NCBI RefSeq assembly: GCF_000526215.1
Contig: NZ_JAFQ01000004.1
Coordinates: 2,852,001 to 2,916,000, forward strand
Direction of reading: 5' to 3'
Source of the DNA: Nocardia sp. BMG51109
GTDB lineage: Bacteria > Actinomycetota > Actinomycetes > Mycobacteriales > Mycobacteriaceae
Length of the DNA stretch: 64,000 bases
In this document: one piece after another, positions 17,183-25,553 of the stretch
Position numbering within the stretch: position 1 is the first letter of the stretch
How the letters are laid out: every line of letters starts with the position of its first letter
Position numbers and translations under genes: made by a program
The notes under the pieces: model-generated
Seen by the model: only the letters and a program-made list of their open reading frames with translations
What the model was told of the DNA's origin: nothing
Databases searched by the model: none

Positions 17183-17477
17183 CCGCGTCTCCCCTCTGCT
17201 CACCACCCACCTGTCCCCATCGGGACATTACCGGAGCGTTACCGGCGATGCCGCCGATCGGCGCTGTGACACGACACACCATTGTCCCGGTGCGGATTGT
17301 GAAAGCCGTTGCAGGCCCGGTGTTTCCGTCGTCCGGATGACCGGCCGGACCGTTCCGGCGGCCGCCGGAACGCTCGGGGCGAGCGGCCCCGCCGCGCCTC
17401 GGTTCGCGCCGTCCGCGGGCATCGTGGCGCAAGTGCGACGGCCCGGGGCGTGTGGACGGACTGTCCCCGAGCGGCTT
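17183..17477. other. Intergenic region before ESX-like module
   Basis: No gene seen. It should contain the promoter of the leftward PE-like/PPE-like/EspG-like operon and the end of the methyltransferase transcript. No convincing hairpin or operator was found. Confidence 0.4.
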
Positions 17478-18110
17478 TCAGCCGGGGCGGGTGGCGCTCA
17501 CGTACTGCATGAGCCCGTGCACCTGCTGCTCGATCTCCACCAGGCCCGCCTCGGCGAACAGTTCCGGGAAGGTGCCGGCATCGAAGACCCGCAGCCCGCC
17601 GGCTCCGCCGACCGCCGTGCTGACCCGGCCCAGCGGGCCGTCGGAGCGGTGGCTGGTGCTGATCGCGATTCGTCCGCCCGGGGCGAGGACCCGGATCATC
17701 TTGGCGGCCGCCAGCATCGGGTCGGGGATCAGGTACAGCGCGCCGAAGCAGCACACCGCGTCGAAGCCGCCGTCCGGGAACGGCAGCCGGCGGGCGTCGC
17801 CGCGCACGTAGCCGGCCCGCGGGCCGCGGTTGTCCGCCCGCGCCCGGCGCAGCATCGGCACCGAGAAGTCGATGCCGACGGCGTAGCCGTCACCGGGCAG
17901 TCGCCGGCTCAGATAGTGCGTGAAATTACCGGGGCCGCAAGCGACGTCGAGCACCGTGCGGGCGCCGCTCAGGCGCAGCGTGCGCACCGCGTCGCGGCGG
18001 TCGGCCTGCATGGTGCGGCCGGTCGCCGCGAGGAAGCTCGTCGGCCGCCAGATGCGCTCGTACGCCAGGGCGAAGGCGGGGTGGTTCATCGTGCGCCGCG
18101 CGAGGTTCAC
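17478..18110 (-). CDS. SAM-dependent methyltransferase (UbiE-like, class I)
   Basis: A 210-residue class I methyltransferase. Motif I is VLDVACGPGNFTHYL and the following GIDFSVPMLRRAR positions SAM; LPFPDGGFDAVCCFGALYLI is motif II/III. The substrate is unknown. The GTG start at 18110 overlaps the stop of the DUF4873 gene by 4 bp (GTGA), so the two are co-translated. Opposite them, divergent by about 160 bp, is an AurF-type oxygenase, suggesting that the three act in one oxidation/methylation pathway; this is inference. Confidence 0.85.
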   Translation of the reverse strand: MNLARRTMNHPAFALAYERIWRPTSFLAATGRTMQADRRDAVRTLRLSGARTVLDVACGPGNFTHYLSRRLPGDGYAVGIDFSVPMLRRARADNRGPRAGYVRGDARRLPFPDGGFDAVCCFGALYLIPDPMLAAAKMIRVLAPGGRIAISTSHRSDGPLGRVSTAVGGAGGLRVFDAGTFPELFAEAGLVEIEQQVHGLMQYVSATRPG

Positions 18111-18436
18111 CCGGCCGTCCTCTCCTCGGTCGCGGCCGCCGTCGCGACCCGGAACGGCGGCGTGCTGTGGCCCGTCACGCGCAGGCGGCCCCAGAAATCA
18201 CGGTCGCCGAGCTGTGCCTCGGCCACTCCCTCGGGGGTGTGCAGGCGCACGCGCTTCTTGCGGTTGCCCGCGGCGCGGTTCAGCGCCGGATGCGGGTCGA
18301 TGCGACCGTACCAGCGGTAGACGCCGTCGATCGGCTGACGGTGCCCGCGCAACCGCACCCGCACCGAGAAGCTGTCCTCGCCCAGCGTGACGGTGGCCGG
18401 ACCCTCGTATTCGGCCGGCTCGGGGACCAGTTCCAT
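18107..18436 (-). CDS. DUF4873 domain protein
   Basis: A 109-residue protein, nearly all one domain, with the family's pattern of beta-strands (ATVTLGEDSFSVRVRLRGH, GVYRWYGRIDP, VRLHTPEG, FWGRLRVTG). DUF4873 has no known biochemical function; in actinobacteria it is often fused to or near flavin monooxygenases. ATG 18436 has GAGGAGG directly upstream. It is coupled to the methyltransferase (4-bp overlap) and divergent from a diiron oxygenase, so a role as accessory to oxygenation is plausible but unproven. Confidence 0.8.
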   Translation of the reverse strand: MELVPEPAEYEGPATVTLGEDSFSVRVRLRGHRQPIDGVYRWYGRIDPHPALNRAAGNRKKRVRLHTPEGVAEAQLGDRDFWGRLRVTGHSTPPFRVATAAATEERTAG

Positions 18437-18540
18437 TGCGCCTCCTCGCCATTGGGGAGTCGTTCTCGTGGGCTCGGTTCGCCCGCCGTCCGGCCTTCTC
18501 CTGCGGAACCGTTGACGGATGGTGTGTCCTGGCGCACACT

Positions 18541-18580
18541 CGATATTAACTATAACTCAGTGTTACGTCTAACTTGTTAT
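18541..18580. promoter_or_regulatory. AT-rich divergent control region
   Basis: A strikingly AT-rich 40-bp stretch between the DUF4873 and AurF-type genes with several TAAC/GTTA copies, including TAACTCAGTGTTA (4-bp arms). It probably contains both promoters and may hold a TetR-type operator. Confidence 0.4.
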
Positions 18581-18595
18581 CCGAGGTGAAGTGCG

Positions 18596-19507
18596 ATGCC
18601 GCACGGACTCGACAACACCGACGGCCGCGAGCGCGTCGCCGACCGGCTGCTGCGCTCTTCGGCCGAACACTTCTACGACGCCGATGTCGATATCGACTGG
18701 GCCGCTCCGTGGGAAGAGGGCAAACACTGGCTGCCCGAACATCGCCTCTCGCTGTACGGCACCGAGCTGTGGCGGCGGCTGACCCCCGAGCAGCGGGTGG
18801 AACTGGGCAAGCACGAGCTGGTCAGCCTGCTGTCGTTCGGCATCCTGGCCGAGGGGCTGCTCAGCAAGTATCTGTTGCGCATCGTGGCGCGGGAGCCGGC
18901 CACCAGGCATGCGATGTACGCGCTCACCGAGATCGGCGAGGAATCCCGGCATTCGACGATGTTCGCCCGGCTCATCGACAAGACCGGGGTGGCGCCGTAC
19001 CGGCCGAACCGGCTCAACCGCATCCAGTTGAAGCTCGCCGAATTCTTCCCGCTCGGTCCCGTGGTCTACGCCGGCACCCTGCTGATCGAGGAGATCCTCG
19101 ATCGCGGTCAGCGAGAGACCATGGCCGACAGCACGATTCAGCCGCACGTACGTCAGCTGATGCGCATCCACGTGCTGGAGGAGGCCCGGCACATCGGGTT
19201 CGCCCGCGACGAACTCGCCCGCGGCATGGCCGAGCGGGGCGCCGCGCGGCGGCTGCCGCATCAGCTGCTGCTCGCCTATTTCGGGCTGGTGGTCTACCCG
19301 ATGCTGATCAATCCGAAGGTGTACGAATCGGTCGGTATTGAGCCCTGGCGCGGATTCCTGGCGGCGTTCACCGGTCCGCAGTACCGCGCGACGATGCGGT
19401 TCCTGTCCGAGCCGATGCTGCGCTATTTCGCCGAGGTCGGCCTGCTCGACGGCAAGGTGGTGCACGCGCTGTGGCAGCTCGCCCGATCGCTGCCCGACGA
19501 TTTGTGA
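18596..19507 (+). CDS. AurF-type diiron oxygenase
   Basis: A 303-residue non-haem diiron protein of the AurF (p-aminobenzoate N-oxygenase) family. All expected ligand positions are visible: Glu in ILAEGLL, Glu116 and His119 in EESRH, Glu165/166 in LIEEILD, and His192, Glu196 and His199 in HVLEEARH. Family members oxidise arylamines or hydroxylate carbon substrates; which one applies here is unknown. The ATG at 18596 is preceded by GAGGTGA at 6 nt. It is divergent from a DUF4873-methyltransferase operon. No larger natural-product cluster surrounds it. Confidence 0.88.
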   Translation: MPHGLDNTDGRERVADRLLRSSAEHFYDADVDIDWAAPWEEGKHWLPEHRLSLYGTELWRRLTPEQRVELGKHELVSLLSFGILAEGLLSKYLLRIVAREPATRHAMYALTEIGEESRHSTMFARLIDKTGVAPYRPNRLNRIQLKLAEFFPLGPVVYAGTLLIEEILDRGQRETMADSTIQPHVRQLMRIHVLEEARHIGFARDELARGMAERGAARRLPHQLLLAYFGLVVYPMLINPKVYESVGIEPWRGFLAAFTGPQYRATMRFLSEPMLRYFAEVGLLDGKVVHALWQLARSLPDDL

Positions 19508-19550
19508 ACCACCGCAACGGTTTTCAGTCCGGTTGGCATCGACGGACCGT

Positions 19551-19628
19551 AGGCCCGGTCGGTGTCGGTCGGCCTCGGGCCCGGTCGGTATCGGTCGACC
19601 TCAGGCCCGGTCGACGTCGATCGTCATC
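19551..19628. repeat. 26-bp tandem repeat of reductase gene end
   Basis: Three 26-bp units at 19551, 19577 and 19603 with the core GGCCCGGTCG. The third unit contains the last codons of the leftward reductase gene, whose stop lies at 19601-19603. Confidence 0.85.
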
Positions 19629-20842
19629 CCGGCTGTGCGCAGGCGTTCGGTGAGCGCGTCGCCCATCGCCGCCGCCGGGGTGAGAATGCCTGCGAGATCG
19701 GGCAATTCGTCGAAGGCCAGGCTGAGCCCGGACTCGCCGAGCAGCACCGAGGTGGCCTGGTACCCCGGATCGCCCCGGCCGGAGAACGTGCACACGTACT
19801 TGGCCCCGGAGGTGGTGTGCGCGAAGGTCTTCATCGTGAACCAGCCGGCGAGCCTGGTCTTCTCGCTCGGACCGGTGCCCGGATCGGGCAGCACCCGATC
19901 CAGCACCTTGCGGCCCACCGCCATCCGTGACAGCACCGCGCCCGTGGCCATCGCCGCCACCACGCCGCCCGCGATGCCGGCCGCCACCAGCGGGGCCGCG
20001 GGCGACTTGCCGGCGCTCATCGTCTCGCGGTAGCGGAAGTTCTTGCCGTACACCCACCCCAGCAGGCCGTTGCTGCGCCGCACGATCTTGGTGTTGTGCG
20101 CGGCCATCACGAACGTCGTCACCCAGCCGTCCAGGCTGGGATCGATGCTCGACGCGCGCGCCAGCGTCTGGTCGGACTGCCGGCCGACGTCCGGATCCTG
20201 TGCCTTGTCCGGGCTCAGCGAATACGGATGCGACAGCGTGGATCCTTGCGACGGGTCCTCGGCGATCGCCTCCATGATGGCGCGCCCGGAGGCGATCGTT
20301 CCGCCGCTGACGCCGCCCCGGATCCAGGCCACCAGCGTGGTGTCGGTCAGCTCGCCGGTGTTGTCCTCGACCGACCGCCGGTACAGCCGGTACACGCTCA
20401 GATCCGACGGAATCGAGTCGTAGCCACAGGAATTCACGATCTTCGCACCGCTGGCGGCGGCCTCGTCGTGGAACCGGTCGATGCATTCCCGGATGAACGG
20501 CGGCTCACCGGTCAGATCGGCGTAGTGGGTGCCGGCCCGCGCGCACGCCCGCACCAGCGGCAGTCCGTAGCGCAGATAGGGCCCGACAGTGCTGACGACA
20601 ACCTTTGTCCGCACCGCGAGGGCGTCCAGTGCGGCCTGATCCGACGAATCCGCAACCAGCAGCGGCCATTCCGCGGCTGTCGGGCCCAGTTCGTCGCGGA
20701 CCCGGGTGAGCTTCTCGGGGGAGCGGCCCGCGAGCGCGATGCGCGCCCCCGCCGGTGCCGCGCCCGCCAGGTACTGCGCCGTCAGCTTGCCGACGAAGCC
20801 GGTCGCGCCGAACAGGACCAGGTCGAATTCCCTGTCTGCCAT
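19601..20842 (-). CDS. Saccharopine dehydrogenase-like reductase (Rv2449c type)
   Basis: A 413-residue NAD(P)-dependent protein of the family that includes Rv2449c and the trans-acting enoyl reductase Rv2953, which acts on polyketide lipids. The N-terminal Rossmann fold reads DLVLFGATGFVGKLTAQYL, followed by ALAGRSPEKL and STVGPYLRYG. A hydrophobic glycine-rich segment (VAAGIAGGVVAAMATGAV) in the second half suggests membrane association. ATG 20842 is chosen to match the MADREF-like starts of homologues; ATG 20854 is possible. It lies 22 bp downstream of the ABC1 kinase gene, likely in one operon. No polyketide synthase is near. Confidence 0.85.
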   Translation of the reverse strand: MADREFDLVLFGATGFVGKLTAQYLAGAAPAGARIALAGRSPEKLTRVRDELGPTAAEWPLLVADSSDQAALDALAVRTKVVVSTVGPYLRYGLPLVRACARAGTHYADLTGEPPFIRECIDRFHDEAAASGAKIVNSCGYDSIPSDLSVYRLYRRSVEDNTGELTDTTLVAWIRGGVSGGTIASGRAIMEAIAEDPSQGSTLSHPYSLSPDKAQDPDVGRQSDQTLARASSIDPSLDGWVTTFVMAAHNTKIVRRSNGLLGWVYGKNFRYRETMSAGKSPAAPLVAAGIAGGVVAAMATGAVLSRMAVGRKVLDRVLPDPGTGPSEKTRLAGWFTMKTFAHTTSGAKYVCTFSGRGDPGYQATSVLLGESGLSLAFDELPDLAGILTPAAAMGDALTERLRTAGMTIDVDRA

Positions 20843-20864
20843 GGATTTTCCCATCTGCCGGGTG

Positions 20865-22304
20865 TCAGGCCTTGCGCCGTCGTTTTCCGGTGTTCGCCTT
20901 CTTGGGCGCCGGAGCGGTCTGTGTCACGAGTTCGGGCCGCTGGGCCAGCCAGGCGTGATGCGCCTTGCCCAGTTCGGTGACCGGTGGATCGTCGTAGAGC
21001 CATTCGCGCGCGATGCGATGCCAGTTCGCGGTGGCCTGCAACTGGCCGAGCACACCGAAGGTGAGGAAATCGGCGCGCCGGGAGAACAGGTGCTCGGGCG
21101 GCAGATTCTGCTGCTTCATCCCGGCGTACTCGCCGGCGCGCGGGTCGACGGCCAGCACGAACGCGCCGCTGGCCAGCTCCGGGGTGATGGTCAACTCCTC
21201 GTCCAGCACCGCCCATTCGCAGGCGGCGAGCACGTATTCCAGGCATTCCTCCGGGCTGACCTCGTCGGGCTCCTCGATGACGCCGCGATCGATCATGATC
21301 TGCCACAGGTCGTCGGCGCGGTCCTCGGCCGCCGCCCGGATTCCGGCGATCTCCGCCTGGACGTGCTTGGGGTCCATCCGGTTGAACAACCCGAAGTCCA
21401 GGAACGCCACCCGGCCGTCCTCGCCGAGCAGCAGATTGCCCGGATGCGGGTCGCCGCAGAACTCGTTGAAGCTGAACAGCGAACCCACGTAGAAGCGGTA
21501 GATGATCTCACCGACCCGGTTGCGCTCCGCCGCCGGCAGCTCCCGGATCCGTTCGAAGTCGTGGCCGGGAAAATACTCGCTGACCAGGACCCGGGTGCTC
21601 GACAGCTCCGGCATGGTGGCGGGCACGACGATGAACGGATGATCGGCGTACAGCTCGGCGATCTGGCGCTGGGTGTGCGCCTCGGCGACGTAGTCGAGTT
21701 CGCTCTCCAGATTCAGCCGCAGCTCGTCGAGCACCGCCGGCGTCACCCACGGCATCGCCGTCTGCAGCACGCGCCGGAACATCGCCAGGTTCTTCAGGTC
21801 CGCGCGCACGGCGGCGTCGATGCCCGGATACTGCACCTTCACCGCGACCTGCCGGCCGTCGTGCAGCCGGGCCCGGTACACCTGCCCGATGGAGGCCGCG
21901 GCGATCGGTTCCGGTTCGAATTCGGCGAAGATCTCGTCCAGCGGGCGGCCGTAATCCTCCTCGACCACCGCGCACATCGTGTCGAACGAGACGTTCGGCG
22001 CGCTGTCGCGCAGTACCGCGAGCCGGCGCTGGAACCGTTCCCGATGCTCGGGCGGCACCAGGTCGAGATCCAGCACCGAGAGCATCTGGCCGAGCTTCAT
22101 GGCGACGCCCTTCATGGTGCCCAGCACCATGACCATCTGTTCGGTCGACCGGAGCATCGACTCCTCGGCCATGCGCTCGCGCACCGCCTCCGAGCGCCCG
22201 CGCATCGAGCGGCGGGTGCGTTGTGCGCGAATGACGTTGCCGGCTACGGCCACGCCCAGCTTCGTCCCCCGAGCGAACCGGGACGTCGGCAGCTCCTTCG
22301 CCAT
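20865..22304 (-). CDS. ABC1/UbiB-family atypical protein kinase
   Basis: A 479-residue ABC1 (AarF/UbiB) protein, an atypical kinase-fold ATPase linked in other organisms to quinone and isoprenoid-lipid handling. Family marks are KxGQ (MKLGQMLS), the ASIGQVY loop, the VAVKVQYPG lysine strand and the NLLLGEDGRVAFLDFG metal-binding segment. The C-terminus is strongly basic (KKANTGKRRRKA). ATG 22304 is preceded by GGAGG. It shares direction with the reductase gene 22 bp downstream. M. tuberculosis Rv0647c is the likely family relative, located elsewhere in that genome. Confidence 0.9.
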   Translation of the reverse strand: MAKELPTSRFARGTKLGVAVAGNVIRAQRTRRSMRGRSEAVRERMAEESMLRSTEQMVMVLGTMKGVAMKLGQMLSVLDLDLVPPEHRERFQRRLAVLRDSAPNVSFDTMCAVVEEDYGRPLDEIFAEFEPEPIAAASIGQVYRARLHDGRQVAVKVQYPGIDAAVRADLKNLAMFRRVLQTAMPWVTPAVLDELRLNLESELDYVAEAHTQRQIAELYADHPFIVVPATMPELSSTRVLVSEYFPGHDFERIRELPAAERNRVGEIIYRFYVGSLFSFNEFCGDPHPGNLLLGEDGRVAFLDFGLFNRMDPKHVQAEIAGIRAAAEDRADDLWQIMIDRGVIEEPDEVSPEECLEYVLAACEWAVLDEELTITPELASGAFVLAVDPRAGEYAGMKQQNLPPEHLFSRRADFLTFGVLGQLQATANWHRIAREWLYDDPPVTELGKAHHAWLAQRPELVTQTAPAPKKANTGKRRRKA

Positions 22305-22611
22305 TGAACCTCCGTTGGTGCCGACGCGCGGTCGATGGGACCGCGCTCCCTGCCCGGTCCTCAGACTAACGAACGGGGCGCATCTGGCCCAGACACAGAT
22401 CGGCCCCGACGGCGCGCCGTGATCGACCCGCCCGCGCGCCGTGATCTAGCCGCGTCCGGCCCACCACGGCGGGCCGTGTATCGAGAACCACGGCGGGCCG
22501 TGTATCGAGAACTGCGGGGAGCCGTGTCAACGCGGACTGCGGCGAGCGGAGCCGTGTATCGCCGACCGTCGACAGGCCGGTGTTCTGCGGCGACGGGTGT
22601 TTCGGTGCCGG
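22305..22611. other. Intergenic region rich in short tandem repeats
   Basis: A 307-bp gap between the ABC1 start and the TetR stop, containing no gene. The right part is filled with 24-bp repeats (22421-22564); the left part must hold the ABC1 promoter. Confidence 0.55.
22421..22564. repeat. 24-bp imperfect tandem repeat
   Basis: Two identical 24-bp units at 22464 and 22488 (core CACGGCGGGCCGTGTATCG) are followed by two diverged ones at 22512 and 22536. Two copies of GCGCGCCGTGATC lie just before them. Not in a gene. Confidence 0.8.
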
Positions 22612-23382
22612 TTACTCCGCGGTGTCGCCCGGCTGCGGGAGCCGGTGCGGAGCGGCGTTGAACTTCTCCGGGGAACCGTCGGCCAGGACCATGCCCTCGA
22701 TGGCGCTCCACGCCATCATGGTCATGTGGTCGAGCATCCGCTCGGCCGTCATCGTGCGGTGGGTGATCCACCAGTCGGTGGCCAGCTGGACGCCGCCCAC
22801 CAGGACGTACGCATAGAGTTCGACGCCCTCGGTGAACAGCTGGCGGTCGTAGGCCTTGTCCCGCAGCACGGCCGTCACCACGTCGGCGAACAACTTCTCG
22901 AAATCGGCGAGGGTGGATTTATCGGTGCTCGACCCGTTGCCCATGATGAACCGGTACACGTCGGTATCGGCGTCGACGGTGTGCACATAGGCGGCGAGGG
23001 TGTTGCGCACCAGCTGATATTCGTCCAGATCGTCGCTGATGGCCTCGTAGATGCGCGGCATCAGGGTGGTCTCGATGAATCGCTCCATGGTGGCGCGGGT
23101 CAGATCGCTCTTATCCGAGAAATACCGGTAGAGAACGGTTTTCGAGACACCGATCTCGGTGGCGATCTCATCCATGCCGACATCCCCGCCGCGCTTGCGG
23201 ATGGCGGCCAGGGTGCCGTCGACCAGTTCTTCGCGCCGGTCGATCTTGTGCTGATGCCAGCGTTTCTTCCGGCCGTCCACTCGCCCCGTACGTGCCGGAG
23301 CGGCTTTTTTCGCGCGTTTGCCGACCTCGACGAGCTCTTCGGTGGACAGGATGGACTCCCTTGCTGGGCGGTACGGGGGCAT
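22612..23382 (-). CDS. TetR-family regulator (Rv0472c homologue)
   Basis: A 256-residue TetR-type repressor with an N-terminal extension before the helix-turn-helix (VDGRKKRWHQHKIDRREELVDGTL...DEIATEIGVSKTVLYRYFSDKSDLT). The motif KRWHQHK and the position before the DUF445 gene match Rv0472c of M. tuberculosis. The ligand-binding half is typical in length. ATG 23382 is the best start though its ribosome binding site is very close. It is divergent from the DUF445 gene, with only 118 bp between starts, so it may control itself and that gene. Confidence 0.9.
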   Translation of the reverse strand: MPPYRPARESILSTEELVEVGKRAKKAAPARTGRVDGRKKRWHQHKIDRREELVDGTLAAIRKRGGDVGMDEIATEIGVSKTVLYRYFSDKSDLTRATMERFIETTLMPRIYEAISDDLDEYQLVRNTLAAYVHTVDADTDVYRFIMGNGSSTDKSTLADFEKLFADVVTAVLRDKAYDRQLFTEGVELYAYVLVGGVQLATDWWITHRTMTAERMLDHMTMMAWSAIEGMVLADGSPEKFNAAPHRLPQPGDTAE

Positions 23383-23500
23383 CTCCAGCTTAAATCCTCG
23401 GCAACGCGCGTGCTCCGACTTCGGACAGGGACCCGATGTTCCCGGCGCGGCGGTAGGGGGTGGGCGGGTCTCACCGGGCCGGTCGATCACTGCGACCAGA

Positions 23501-24913
23501 ATGGGCTATATGGAGCGATCTGCCAGCAGTGCACCCGTCGCCGGTGCGGATTCGGGCTCTCTCGCCGAATCCGCTGCCGGAGTGGGAAACAACACAGCCG
23601 GTCCGCCGGGTGGGCGCCCGGCTCCCGGGTCACCGTCGTCGTTCGCCGACCTGATGGACGAATCCGGCAAGCGGCGCGATCTGCGCAAGATGAAGATCGT
23701 GGCCACCGGATTCCTGGCCGGTGCCACCGTGATCTATCTGTTCTGCTGCTGGCTGGGCGCGCAGGGGGCGGGCGGGGAGTGGGTCGGCTACCTGCGCGCG
23801 GCGTCGGAGGCGGGCATGGTCGGCGCGCTGGCCGATTGGTTCGCGGTGACGGCGCTGTTCCGGCATCCGCTCGGCCTGCCGATCCCGCACACCGCGATCA
23901 TCCGCAAGAAGAAAGACCAATTGGGCGCCAGCCTCGGCGATTTCGTCCGCACGAATTTCCTGTCCCCGGACACCGTGGTGGAGAAGGTCAATTCGGCGCG
24001 GATCTCGCTGCGGCTGGGCCGCTGGATGGCCGATCCGCACCACGCGGACCGGGTGTCCGAGGAATCCTCGACGATCCTGCGCGCGGTGATCGGCGCGCTG
24101 CGCGACGAGGACGTCGAGCAGGTGATCGACAACACCATCGTCAAGCGCATCGCCGAGCCGCAGTGGGGCCCGCCGATCGGCCGGGTGCTCGCGGAGCTGC
24201 TGGCCGAGAACCGGCAGGCGCCGCTGCTGGACCTGCTCGCCGAACGGGCACACCAGTGGGCGCTGGCCAGCCAGGAAACCCTGGACCGGATCGTCCTGCG
24301 CGACGCGCCGTCCTGGGCACCGAAATTCGTCAATATGATGCTGTCGGAACGAATTTATCGGGAGTTGGTGGAATTCACCTGGAAGATCCGCTCGCAGCCG
24401 GATCACGAGGTGCGGCTGGCGGTCACCCGCTTCCTGGAGGAATTCGCGAACGATCTGCAGTACGACGAGGCCATGATCGCCAAGGCCGAGCGGGTGAAGG
24501 CCGAGATCATGGGCCGCGAGGAGATCACCGGAATGGCCCGGGCCACCTGGCGGGCCGCCAAGCGGATGATTCTCGAATCGGCCGACGATCCGCACAGCAC
24601 GCTGCGCCGCAAGATCACCGAGAATGTCGGGCAGCTGGGGCAGCGGCTGGTCGACGAGGAGCCGCTGCGGTCCCGGGTGGATTCGTGGGTGGAACGCGGT
24701 GTGCGCTATCTGGTTTCCAACTACGGTTCCGAGATCGCCACCCTCATCAGCGATACGGTGGCGCGGTGGGACGCCGAGGAGGCGAGCCGCAAGATCGAAT
24801 TGCAGGCGGGTCGCGATCTGCAATTCATCCGGATCAACGGAACGGTCGTGGGATCTCTCGCCGGACTGGCGATCTACACCGTTTCGCACGTGCTGTTCCC
24901 GGGCTGGTCATAG
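23501..24913 (+). CDS. DUF445 membrane protein (Rv0473 homologue)
   Basis: A 470-residue membrane-bound protein of the DUF445 family. After a disordered N-terminus of about 60 residues it has a transmembrane segment (KIVATGFLAGATVIYLFCCWLG), the family core (GYLRAASEAGMVGALADWFAVTALF), a long soluble helical domain, and a C-terminal membrane segment (VVGSLAGLAIYTVSHVLF). The function of DUF445 is unknown; it recurs in actinobacteria and in proteobacterial YjiN. ATG 23501 or 23510 could be the start. Its place between Rv0472c-like and Rv0474-like genes fits the mycobacterial order. Confidence 0.9.
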   Translation: MGYMERSASSAPVAGADSGSLAESAAGVGNNTAGPPGGRPAPGSPSSFADLMDESGKRRDLRKMKIVATGFLAGATVIYLFCCWLGAQGAGGEWVGYLRAASEAGMVGALADWFAVTALFRHPLGLPIPHTAIIRKKKDQLGASLGDFVRTNFLSPDTVVEKVNSARISLRLGRWMADPHHADRVSEESSTILRAVIGALRDEDVEQVIDNTIVKRIAEPQWGPPIGRVLAELLAENRQAPLLDLLAERAHQWALASQETLDRIVLRDAPSWAPKFVNMMLSERIYRELVEFTWKIRSQPDHEVRLAVTRFLEEFANDLQYDEAMIAKAERVKAEIMGREEITGMARATWRAAKRMILESADDPHSTLRRKITENVGQLGQRLVDEEPLRSRVDSWVERGVRYLVSNYGSEIATLISDTVARWDAEEASRKIELQAGRDLQFIRINGTVVGSLAGLAIYTVSHVLFPGWS

Positions 24914-24926
24914 CCGCCGGGGCGTA

Positions 24927-24957
24927 GTGCTAGCAAGGTGCTTGCAAAAGCTAGCAC
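24927..24957. promoter_or_regulatory. Operator-like inverted repeat before the XRE gene
   Basis: GTGCTAGC (24927-24934) and GCTAGCAC (24950-24957) form perfect 8-bp arms. Overlapping them, TGCTTGC at 24939 pairs imperfectly with GCTAGCA. The latter resembles the TGCTTGC...GCAAGCA palindromes at 26605 and 28020. It is likely an operator for the XRE-hbhA transcript. Confidence 0.55.
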
Positions 24958-24998
24958 CTGGTTTTAGAATCGACCGTACAACCGCCGGAAGGTGAGTG

Positions 24999-25553
24999 AT
25001 GGCACAGGAGCCCGAGGTTTCCGACCAGAACACCGGGGCATCCGCGGAGACGTCCGCGGCCGGAGAACGGGTGGGCCGCGTAGCCAATGCGGCACACGAC
25101 ATCGGAGGCTTCATCCGGGCGCAGCGGGAGGCCGCGCAGGTCTCGCTGCGTCAGCTCGCACAGCTGGCGGGGGTGAGCAATCCGTATCTCAGTCAGATCG
25201 AGCGCGGATTGCGTAACCCGTCCGCCGAGGTGCTCGCGCAGATCGCCAAGGGTCTGCGGGTCTCCTCGGAGGTCTTGTACATGCGGGCCGGTTTTCTCGA
25301 AGAGAGGCCACCCAGCCCGGTCCGGGACGCCCTGCTGGCCGATACGGGAATTACCGAGCGGCAGAAGCAGGTGCTGCTGGACATCTATGAATCGTTCCGT
25401 CGCGAAAACGCGGGGAACGACTTCGGCGGGGACGCTACGGACATTCAGGAGGGCGTTCCCGGGGGAGGGAACTGGGACAACGAGGTTCCGCTTCACGCCA
25501 CCGACGGCAGCACTACCGAAGTTCCGCCACGCCAGGAGAACGAAACATCATGA
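24999..25553 (+). CDS. XRE-family regulator (Rv0474 homologue)
   Basis: A 184-residue DNA-binding protein with a helix-turn-helix at about residues 45-100 (REAAQVSLRQLAQLAGVSNPYLSQIERGLRNPSAEVLAQIAKGLRV, shortened here to its recognisable parts SLRQLAQLAGVSNPYLSQIE). The C-terminal third is acidic, Gly/Asn-rich and longer than in the mycobacterial homologue. ATG 24999 follows GGAAGGTGA. The gene overlaps hbhA by 4 bp (ATGA), so the regulator and adhesin are co-translated. A palindrome upstream suggests autoregulation. Rv0474 is reported, from memory, as copper-responsive; whether this applies here is unknown. Confidence 0.9.
   Translation: MAQEPEVSDQNTGASAETSAAGERVGRVANAAHDIGGFIRAQREAAQVSLRQLAQLAGVSNPYLSQIERGLRNPSAEVLAQIAKGLRVSSEVLYMRAGFLEERPPSPVRDALLADTGITERQKQVLLDIYESFRRENAGNDFGGDATDIQEGVPGGGNWDNEVPLHATDGSTTEVPPRQENETS

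Noticed and set aside
16056..17432. Longer single protein covering the PPE-like and PE-like region in one frame
   Set aside because: The upstream half is antisense-like or out of frame with the well-supported PE-like gene; stop-start overlaps indicate separate genes.
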